The position numbers were made by a program, and so were the translations under genes. The notes below the pieces were generated by a model, which had not been told where the DNA came from, ran no database searches, and saw only the letters and a list, made by a program, of their open reading frames with translations. Shown here piece by piece: positions 20,558-28,456 of a DNA stretch of 28,456 nucleotides. Source of the DNA: Thoreauomyces humboldtii (lineage: Eukaryota; Chytridiomycota; Chytridiomycetes; Spizellomycetales; Powellomycetaceae); contig JADGJA010000222.1 of the NCBI GenBank assembly GCA_027596035.1, forward strand, positions 789-29,244, read 5' to 3'. Every line of letters begins with the position of its first letter. Positions within the stretch are counted from its first letter, which is position 1.

Positions 20558-23500
20558 ATGCACACAACCACAAGCAAGGCGGTTCTCACCCCGCTCGCAG
20601 ATGCGGTCTCGGCTCTCATCGTCATCGTGTCGGACGCAGAGACCGACAACTCCCCTATGCCCAACCTCACCGACATGGCAATCGGTGTCCAAAGTCAAAT
20701 CTCTGGACTCGTCGGCGTCGGAAAGCGTATCGAAGCTCAGCCCAGTGCGGACCCTCAATTGAAAAGAGAGATGCCAAAAGCTTGCGCAAGCGGTCAGTGA
20801 TACCCACTGGATTCTCATCTGAAACCCACTCTGGGCCGAACGTCTCATCCTGCTTTCCGTACAGTGATAGCGTCGGCATCGCTTCTCGTCTCGTCTACCG
20901 CGCAGCTCGTCGAAGACCCATATGCGGTATCAGGTCGACAGGATATGCTGGAGGCCGTCAAAGGCATCCTCGCCGGCACGGGTCAGGTTCTTAGCGCATT
21001 TGATGATGCCGAGGTCCGAAAGATTCTCACCACATGCACCATCATCACCAACCACTTGAAAACCATCTCTGCTGGCCCTAGCTCTCCTGTGGACAGCCAA
21101 GCCTACGTACAGATCATCGCACAAGCATCCCAAACCATTGTCGTCCTTGCCCAGCTGACCAACAAGCGGGTGGCTGAGCTACTTTTTCTGGTTCTCCAAA
21201 CACGGCTCAAGGCCGCCATCACGCTCCTTACCAAAGAGAGTCCCGTGCTGATCGGGGCTTGCAAGATGAGTCTCACAAACCCGAAGAGCGACCAAGCCAG
21301 GACGTCGAGGGTAGACACCTGCGATAGGCTGTTGGGGGCTGTCAAGGAAATCGAAGAAGTCGTGCAGTTCACCACAGAAGACGAAGGGCTGGCCATCGTC
21401 GGGGCGACTCAGTACGGAAAAACGCAGAAGGTACTGGTTGAGGAGCTCCTCCCGAAGGTCATACGCGCCCTCGCATCAGACGACAGCGCAGGCTTGCAAA
21501 TGGCCATTGCGAACCACTCGAAAGCCACGGGAGTCATCGTGCAGCATGCGCAGGACTACAAGCATCAGGTGAGGGATGCCATGCAGCGGAAGCGCATCGA
21601 GAGCATCTGCGGAGAGATCTCCAACACGCAGGAGAGCATGGTGGAAACGGCGCGGAAAGCGGGATCTCTCCACAGCAGCAAGGGGGGAAAACACATCGGC
21701 GACAGTGCGGCCAAGGCTGCAGCGGAAGAAAAGGCGGTAGCTCTTCGTAGAGACATTGATCGACTGAACGCTCGCACGGAGCAGCTGCAGACTGCCATGA
21801 ACGAGGCGGTCATCAGCGACGCCGGAAGCATCATTGGCAACATTTCGGATCACAAGGCGCAGGGAACGGTGGCTCACCGGGTTCACATTGCCGCCAAGAG
21901 CGGACAAAGTGTTGCCGCCCTCGCCGACGACCTTGGTGCCTTCGGTGCCGAGGCCGGACGCCTTGAGGCCGTCGTCACCGCAACAATCGACAGCGTTGCC
22001 ACGGCGGACCCGCAGGCCGCCCAGGAGCTTCGCATTGCAAGAGATCGAGCCAAGGGACTCAGTGTAGCCTACTCGGGTGCAGCACGGCTGCTGTTTGCAA
22101 ATCCAGCGGACGGAGCAGCTCAGGAGCACTACCGGGTCATGTCCGGTGCATGGGAGGATAGCGTTAAGGAGATCCAGAAGATGATCATCACCCAGGAGGG
22201 AGTCTTCAAAGCTGAAGAAATAATGTCGGGAACACGTGAGTGGTGACTTGAATGTGGTCCTTGAGATCCTTGACTGATATCCTCTGCAGAGAGCGGATTT
22301 GATCATCACGCTCGTAGCCTGGCCGAGGTTGCCAAATCCGGCGACATCGTCGCCACGCACGAGCACGCTGCGCTTCTTATCACTTCTGCCCAACAGTTCA
22401 TAGCCGCTGCCAAGCGAGAATTCGAGAATACGGACGACGAGACGTACCGTGTGGAATTAGAGCTCAAAATCAACGAAGTGCAGACAGGTAAGAACCTCGT
22501 GCATACAACCCGGAGTTTTTCATGCGTGAAAGGGCCTAATTGGATGTATGTGCTTGTAGGGATACCCGATTTTCTTTCTAGCGCCCAATTTGTTCTCGAC
22601 TCGTTCAGCTCGTCATCGCTAGACGCAGCGCATGAGCTATCTTTTGTAGTACAAGGACTTACCGCTCGACTTGCGGGTCTTGGAGACGTAATCCGCGCGT
22701 ACAAAGGGGTCCCCGGCCAAGATCCGCTTGAGGATGAGGAAAGCGAAATAGGAATCATTCAAGAGAACGTCCATGAGGCGGCAACGCCAGAGCAGAGCGA
22801 AACGCAAGACTTTTCAGGGCTCTCAAACCCGACGAGCGTGACAGTCGCCGCCCCAGCGCCGGAAACACGACTTCGCAGCGAAAGCGGGACAAAGCTGACG
22901 CGGCCGATGAGTCTGGCGGAGACGTTCGGTCGCAAAGCTTCCCTGCAACCAACTGTGGCGGAGGATGCACCAATTACGCCATCACCGGACCCGCAACGCA
23001 AGTCGGTCATCCGAGAAAGCGTCGCTGCCGCAGAGGCAAAACTGAAAGCAGAGAGCAACGGACATACAGGGGATGACCTCTTCGGGCGCGGTCCAGCAAT
23101 CGCGAGGGCCAGCGGCGCTACGCTCAACGTTGCGGTGGAACCCGCGAACGAAGACGTAGACATCATAGAGGAGGAGAAGCCTGTGCTTCTCAGTCAGGAA
23201 GAAGCTGCGGCGTCGCCTATTAAGGTGGATGGTTACAGCTTCATTTTTGGGGTTTGCTGAGCAAGAGTTTTGCTGATCATTGCAATTCTTCAGGCTGCAG
23301 CCCAAGAGCTCAAGGTGGTTGCCTCGAACTATTCTTCCAGCAACAACCCCCTTGTATCTGCCATCAACTCGATGTCAAACTCTCTTTCCGACCTCGGCAA
23401 CCTTCACGTGGCTCTCCGGACCTCTCGACAGCCAGGCACCAAGCGAGACTTCATCTCGTCAGCCCAACAGATCACAGCCGAGAGCACCAATGTCTGCGCG

Positions 23501-23869
23501 GCTGCAGGCCTGTTAGTGAAAGTCTCGAAGGACAAGAGACTGAAGTCTCAACTTGAATCGCAAGTCAGTCGCATCGAAACGTTAGGCTTGCAGCTCAAAA
23601 TCGTGGCAGCTGTCAAGGCCAGTGCTCCTACCGATCGAGACCAAGACGCTCAGCTAGTGGCATGGTAAGCTTGTCTGTACCGAATCATGGGGACATTCAG
23701 AAGCCTTGACCAACTTCTCGATGTCAGCGCGAACAACCTTATGGGAGCGGTGAAGGCTTGCTTGCGGGACTGCGAAAGTGCGAGTTTGCGAGTGTCACCT
23801 GACATCTTAGCGCAAATTGGTGTCAAGTTTCGTCGCCAGATCCATCGCGCTAAGCAATGGGATCACTAG
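20558..23869 (+). CDS. VCL: Vinculin-family actin-binding protein
   Basis: Vinculin links actin filaments to membrane adhesion or scaffold complexes. The gene has six exons, 20558-20792, 20865-22235, 22290-22487, 22560-23224, 23294-23664 and 23728-23869, giving 993 residues; animal vinculin is about 1066. The N terminus follows the vinculin head pattern: a first helix with TPLADAVSALIVIV, then MPNLTDM, then KREMPKA. Next come EDPYAV and GILAGTGQVLSAFDDAEVRKI, a hallmark of the first head subdomain. The head runs to about 655. A linker of about 165 residues follows, rich in Pro, Ser, Thr and Glu. The tail (about 821-993) starts at SPIKAAAQELK and includes GTKRDFI, LGLQLKI and a basic, aromatic C-terminal end. 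Alpha-catenin is the nearest alternative, but head and tail markers favour vinculin. Intron 3 (22488-22559) is 72 nt with no in-frame stop, so it could be retained. Confidence 0.9.
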
Positions 23870-24113
23870 CTTTGCCAACGCTGGTGCAACCAGGGAGCAG
23901 GTCCAGTTGGACATCCTACCAACCTCTCAATTAATTAGCATGTCATGGTCAAAATGCCTGAGTTGCGGTAGCATCTTTCCTTAGGGGCTCATCCCGCGTC
24001 CGGCACACCAAAGAATAGAAGTCTCTCAGGTTGATGAGACGGCTTTAACAAATCTTCTCTTTACCAAAAACCTATATACATAATGCGACACTGCCTGCCA
24101 TATTTCACAAAAG

Positions 24114-26099
24114 CTACGGTCTTGTACAGCAGAACGCCAAGATCCATTTGAGGTTAATGAGCATGTTCCTAAGAGCCTTTGTCCATGCTTCGTCCTGATT
24201 AAATTGAAGTCGGATAGACGAGTCCCCTATTTTTTCTTTCAAAATCCTGAGGCGGACGAGCCATCAGCAGTATAAGGAGACGTTCGGCATACTAACGAAT
24301 TCACTACCTGTAAGGTAACCGGAATTTCGGATCTTGCTGTTCCGCATAGTCTCCTATCTGCTGCAGGCAATCGAGCATGGCCACAAGTGCACTGTCCAAT
24401 CGCCGATTCCAGAACAGAACTCCTTTCAGGTCGCCAGAACCGTATCTATGCAGGGACATCAGTGCCGAGACGAGATGACAAGTAACGTAAACTTTACTAA
24501 CAGCTCGTGTGTGCCTTTGTCACCATCGATCTTGTCCACCCTGGAAAAGCTACCCATTGGCACCAGCTTATATCTGTGGGCCGGGAAAACAAACATCAGC
24601 GGACACTTTATGCTACCCGTTGCTACCCGAAAACCTGCGGGTGCCTACTTTTTAAATGTGAACCGAAGCTTGATTGCCATGGTGTCGAGCAGAAGCAATG
24701 ACTGTCCCAGGGCGGCATTAATTTCCGTCCAATCAACCTATGCACAAGGATAGTCAGACGTGAAAACGTGGTCCCTTATAAGAGGATCATCACTCACGGG
24801 CTGGTTTGGTAACCTCCCCAGACGAAATCCTAAAGAAAGCCAGAAAGGCAGATGTAAGGATGCGAAAAATTATCTTCCTTGAGCGAACGCTTACCATTGA
24901 TAGTTCCAAACGATCCTTCGTGCCAAATTCGAAACGCATCGTTGTAAACGTTCGTCTTCTGCAGACTTTCGAGTTGTTTAACGGCAAATTCGTGGGTAAG
25001 CGTGATGCTTTTCAGCTCAGCACTACGAGTGTACTGCTTCTCGGCGAACTCATTAACCTCCTGCCAATAGCTAGACATTTGTCAGCAAGAGATACCCTCG
25101 AATTTTCGCGAGATTTTTACCTGAGTTTCAAAGTCTCCAGCTCTTTGAGTTCTGCGTGCACACCGGCCAACTCAGCGTGAAGTTCCACTTCTTCTCGTTT
25201 GAGATCTTTCAATGTTTGCAATGCAAGCTGCTCCTGCTCCTTGCGCTAGGGCTTGGTTCAGAACCGGAGCCCGATACGCCTCATGATCTTTGCGTGAAGG
25301 CCCCCACCTGGTAGACGGTCTCCTCCAACACTGGGTTCCGCGTCGAATCCACTTCTTCTTGCAATAACGTTTGCAGATGCGACTCGTACGCCTGCTTCTC
25401 CTTCCGCGTTTCATGGACACGTCGCTCCAGCCGGGTCATGAGGTCGTCTGCACAATCCTCGCATATGGGGTGATCCACATCCGTAGCCTGGGCGAGAAGG
25501 TTAAACAGCTTTCCGGCAGTCTTAAGGCGATGACTGAGACTTCCGCGCTGCTGGTCGTCGTCCCCGGTTCGCATGGTCGGTTGCATTTGGTGCAAGAACG
25601 AGACCTGGGGCTTTGATAGCATGACAAAGGAATCCTGCATGGGGATGGCCGATTTTATGGCTGCAAGCTTCCTTTCCTTCCGTAGGGCTGCGACCTCTGC
25701 TGGAACTGCGGCGGCAAGCGCATCTCCATCACGAAGGCCGTCTCCACTGCTGCGAACTTGACCGGCCCGCCGCCCGGCGTGCTCATTCCGAGGGTCCTGC
25801 AGAAGCCCTGGTAGACTTGATCAAAACCAGCCTAAAGGATGATCCAGAGCAGTTGGGTTTGACCAGCAATACGTACTTGCGGCTTCGTTGTAGCCCTCAG
25901 GGTCAAGGAAGGAAGAATCCAAGGTCACGGGCTGCTTGCAGCTACAGCACGAGTAGCTTGCGGTAGGACCAGGAGTGCCGTAACTATCTTGCGCAGGCCA
26001 CCGTTCCATCTTCGCGAGATGACTGCTAGCTGTCTCAAACTCTAGAGTATTGGCAAGCGGAGAGGTTGCGGATTGCTGTGGAATCGCTTTCGGTGCCAT
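24114..26099 (-). CDS. ATG6: Autophagy protein Atg6 / Beclin-1
   Basis: Atg6 is a subunit of the class III PI3-kinase (Vps34) complexes that start autophagosome formation and act in endosomal sorting. The nine exons are 26099-25877, 25807-25308, 25245-25121, 25070-24895, 24829-24798, 24737-24649, 24573-24502, 24445-24308 and 24246-24114, giving 495 residues (human Beclin-1 450, yeast Atg6 557). Features in order: a CxxC at 51-54; a BH3-like segment (165-184) running into TDVDHPICEDC with a second CxxC (190-193); a coiled coil (about 195-283); and the beta-alpha autophagy-specific domain from TNVYNDAFRIWHEGSFGTING onward, with FRLGRLP, an aromatic-finger-like VLFW (415-418) and a C-terminal NLKWILAF. 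Intron 1 boundaries are uncertain by a few residues (an alternative is 25872-25816). Intron 7 uses a GTTAGT donor. The gene is divergent from a small mitochondrial protein gene. Confidence 0.93.
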
Positions 26100-26235
26100 T
26101 TATACCTGCTTCATGACACATCACTTCTTCGGACCGGACAACGGCCCTTCGGACTCTCGTTGCGTTCTCGACGCCTTCGAGCAAGCATTCCTGGAAACGA
26201 AACACCCGCTTTCCCAGTCACAACTCACGCAGACC
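26100..26235. promoter_or_regulatory. Very short bidirectional promoter region, ATG6 / mitochondrial protein
   Basis: Only 136 bp separate the two divergent start codons. Both promoters and leaders must fit here or overlap. No core element is recognisable. Confidence 0.5.
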
Positions 26236-26817
26236 ATGTTCAGAGTCGTCTGCGTGCGTCGTTTACCATCTCGAACCGTGTATCGCCATCAGTCCACCTC
26301 TGCCACTTCCCCGTCCGCAACCTCAGAGCCTTCCGCCCCGCAAGCCTTACGCGGTTGGAAAAAGTATGCTTCCCGTTTCAAGGCTCACCCAGCCTCCCAC
26401 CTCGTCTCGTTCGCTCTCCTCCACGAGATCACAGCCATCGTACCGCTACCCATAGTTTACCTTTTGCTATCCTCATACGACGTGCCCATACCCTTTCCAG
26501 CTGATGTTCTTGCGGAAGGAAACCGGCGCATGAGCAAGATGGCAGAGTACGTCGGGCTCGCAAAGGTGGCCGAAGACTCAAAAGCAATGCTTCACATGGC
26601 AACAGCCTACGCTGTCGTCAAAGTGGCGATGCCTTTACGGATCGGTTTGTGCTTTGCTTTGACCCCATGGTTCGCACGGTGAGCACTCGTTCGTCCGATG
26701 GCCTTGAGGATGCTGACTGACCCCGGATCTTGTTGTTGACCATGCGCTCATCGATAATCTAGAGTCGCAATCGTTCCGGTCCAGAGATTGTTTCGGTCCA
26801 CGCAATCGGTGGTGTGA
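26236..26817 (+). CDS. Small predicted mitochondrial membrane protein (LHEITAIVP motif)
   Basis: The gene has two exons, 26236-26678 and 26763-26817, with an 84-nt GTGAGC...TAG intron, giving 165 residues. The N terminus is rich in Arg, Ser and Thr and lacks acidic residues over the first 30 positions, as in a mitochondrial presequence. A conserved-looking segment RGWKKYASRFKAHPASH (39-55) precedes a hydrophobic stretch (about 56-79) with FALLHEITAIVPLP. A second hydrophobic region (about 122-155) includes KVAMPLRIGLCFALTPWFAR and is completed by exon 2 (VAIVPVQRLF). I recall LHE-x-TAIVP-type proteins as a conserved fungal mitochondrial inner-membrane family, but I cannot name it with confidence. 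The ATG at 26236 was chosen because the frame upstream overlaps the ATG6 promoter and lacks the presequence character. Confidence 0.78.
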
Positions 26818-28083
26818 GATATGTCCCATAGCTGACGGGAGGTTTCCCGGAACCAAAAACAATTTGTTTAAATGACATCCAAAGGTCTACAGTATAGAGA
26901 CCTTGCATACATCTGAGTGGGTTGCAGGCTCCCACCGACATATGCAAGATCACCTCTGGCAATAAGGTTTGCCCTGCCTTTGTCATTGTCGATGGGGGCG
27001 AAGACGCTGGCACGTTAAATGGCGTGCATCGACAATATCTCGGACTTATCGACGGCTTGACTTCGCTCAATGCTCAGTTACAGCTCGCCATCACGACGGG
27101 CCATCCTTACAAGCTTAATAAGCCAAAGATTGGTGGGGCATGGATCGCAATTCACCGATGGTGCATCAGTGGGTCGTAGCGCAAGGGAGGGAAGGACACA
27201 GTTCGGGGCCGTCGACACACCTTCCTCCCTTCCCTTCCCAGTCAACACGCAACGAGAGCATCCCACACCGACGCATACATAGGACGTTCCCATAGATCTC
27301 TCCCCTATTTTTTCTTTTTTCTTCTTCTCTGCGGTGGTCTTCTCGTAGGCATGAACCGCAGGAGGCCAGCGCTAATATACTCCAGTCTCCTCCACGTCAG
27401 CTGTCGGGATGCGATCGGGATGACTGGACCGAAGCCCGACCGAAGCGGAGACCCAGTCGCTGTCCAAACACTTCGCCGTTCCTTGCCGCGCTGCGGCACT
27501 GGCTTGGAGTACTGGCTTGGGAGACTTGCCGCCAAGCTGGGCCCTGGGCGGGCCCGCAGAAGGCTACCGTGTGGATCCGATCCGTAAAGCGTTGCGGGCG
27601 GACGCACGGTGGGACCCCTTGGGCCCGGGCCCTCATGGACGAACCCGTTTTCGAGCCGGTTGTCCAACCGTGTCGTATGGTCATACCCGTACCATGGTTT
27701 CTTGTAGTTTACCACCCGCCAGGGCTTGTGCCCGAAGCGTCGGTACTATAGCGCGGTACGGATAGCGCGGTACGGATAGCGCGGTATGGACCCCAGGGCC
27801 CCTTCCCCGCCCCTATACTGTGGTATGCCAATGGCATCCGTACGAAGTCATTTAGACAGTGTTTCATTTAGGGTACTTAACCCTGGATTAGGCCGGAACG
27901 ACAGTACAGCCTGAGGGTCAACCCGTGGCCTAAGGAGAGTTCCTTAGGCAACTTCATCGAGATTACTACATGGTAGCACTGCCAAAAGTTACGATCAAGA
28001 ACCTCAGCGAACACATACATCATTCGAACGAGCTCGACGACGGCTACGATTCCATAAAAGAATATCTCATAGTTGATTGATAG
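26818..28083. other. Intergenic region without a supported gene
   Basis: This 1.27-kb stretch follows the small mitochondrial gene. Open frames on both strands (for example 26922-27179 + and 27305-27715 -) lack recognisable motifs or splice partners. From about 27400 on it is GC-rich, with short palindromes (such as the 12-bp GGGCCCGGGCCC at about 27622) and a three-copy 14-bp tandem repeat. It looks like intergenic or repeat-associated DNA. Confidence 0.5.
27748..27789. repeat. Tandem repeat, 14-bp unit, 3 copies
   Basis: The unit atagcgcggtacgg is repeated at 27748-27761 and 27762-27775; a third copy at 27776-27789 differs by one base (T for C). It lies in the GC-rich gene-free region. No function can be assigned. 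Confidence 0.92.
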
Positions 28084-28456
28084 AAAGGAAGGAAAGGGAA
28101 GTCGGGTGCACCCAGCAGGGACGCGTCCGACCCTGCCGAAATTCCTAACTCCGACGATTCAACTACGAAGAAGACGAAGCCCAAGACGAGCCCGACGACG
28201 ACCAGACCAAAGAAGAGAGCTTCTAAGGCCGTGGCAGAGACGCAGGTGCCCCCTCTGACCAAGGAGGAGCCTGCTAGTGGGTCGCTTATGAAGCCTATCT
28301 GGTACGAACCTATGAGGAGGACAGCATTGAGATCCAACGCCATTTGGCACTCTTCTTGGAGAAAAACGCTTATGCGTTATAGAATGGGCTAGATGAAGCC
28401 AAGGTGTTGGAGTTGAACCAAGCACCCGGCAGGGCCACGGTACGTGTAGGGGACGG
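28084..28456 (+). pseudogene. Broken reading frame at the right edge, possibly a mobile-element remnant
   Basis: One frame is open from 28084 to 28392. It encodes a Lys/Thr/Pro-rich stretch, with acidic residues first and then a TKKTKPKTSPTTTRPKK-like basic section. Around 28270 protein-like composition jumps to another frame (WVAYEAYLVRTYEEDSIEIQ). That frame is interrupted by a TAG at about 28379 and then continues (NGLDEAKVLELNQAPG) to the edge. A frameshift plus a stop suggests a decayed gene, perhaps part of a retroelement or domesticated element. Alternatively the jump at a TAG marks an intron acceptor (the sequence reads tgctag). No domain is recognised, and the feature is cut off by the window. 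Confidence 0.3.

Noticed and set aside
20047..20994. 315-codon + strand open frame before vinculin
   Set aside because: It runs antisense through the unknown gene's first exon and overlaps vinculin exon 1 in the wrong frame. Its composition is Arg/Ser-rich noise.
21476..22393. 305-codon minus-strand open frame
   Set aside because: It is antisense to the vinculin head exon, which matches the family on the + strand.
27305..27715. 136-codon minus-strand open frame ending in a Lys run
   Set aside because: The lysines come from a poly-pyrimidine tract on the other strand. There is no motif and the rest has random GC-rich composition.
1..28456. tRNA, rRNA, CRISPR array or intact transposon
   Set aside because: The T-loop-like GGTTCGA strings seen (for example near 18648 and 19917) fall in exons of the unknown gene and have no cloverleaf around them. 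No spaced repeats or terminal inverted repeats with a transposase were found.

Overview
The window is nuclear DNA of a fungus. The evidence is short GT-AG introns (about 50-90 nt), compact gene spacing, GC-rich exons and fungal gene families: an Mep-type ammonium transporter, an ATG6/Beclin-1 protein, a Tag1-like single-pass membrane protein and transaldolase. Two genes narrow it to a flagellated, early-diverging (chytrid or blastoclad type) lineage. One is an ODAD2/ARMC4 orthologue, an outer-dynein-arm docking factor with no role in fungi that lack flagella. The other is a full-length vinculin-family protein, a family lost in yeasts, ascomycetes and basidiomycetes. All gene models below were spliced by eye; every internal exon joins in frame, and all CDS lengths are multiples of three.

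Layout, left to right: (1) an intronless DEAD-box RNA helicase resembling Mss116 (+, 178-2037). (2) Convergent to it, an unrecognised 439-residue protein studded with RRxS motifs (-, 3845-2456). (3) A five-exon ammonium transporter (-, 6240-4598). (4) Divergent from it across 1.6 kb, a 1187-residue Tag1-like/DUF3712-like membrane protein (+, 7867-11698). (5) Transaldolase (-, 13256-12034). (6) Divergent across 286 bp, ODAD2/ARMC4 in 23 exons (+, 13543-18228). (7) An unrecognised 557-residue protein (-, 20301-18421). (8) Divergent across 256 bp, vinculin (+, 20558-23869). (9) ATG6/Beclin-1 in nine exons (-, 26099-24114). (10) Divergent across 136 bp, a small mitochondrial membrane protein (+, 26236-26817). 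The last 1.6 kb holds no intact gene: it has a three-copy 14-bp tandem repeat and a broken reading frame at the right edge.

Two functional themes stand out. The ammonium transporter, the Tag1-like protein and ATG6 all belong to nitrogen sensing and autophagy. ODAD2 and vinculin belong to the flagellar and actin cytoskeleton of a zoospore, and the unknown gene between them may share that role. Structurally, the most striking features are an ammonium-transporter intron that looks like a tandem duplicate of its own flanking exon, and the ODAD2 gene, in which armadillo repeats are encoded by exons of exactly 123 nt separated by phase-1 introns. No RNA genes, CRISPR arrays or intact mobile elements were seen.
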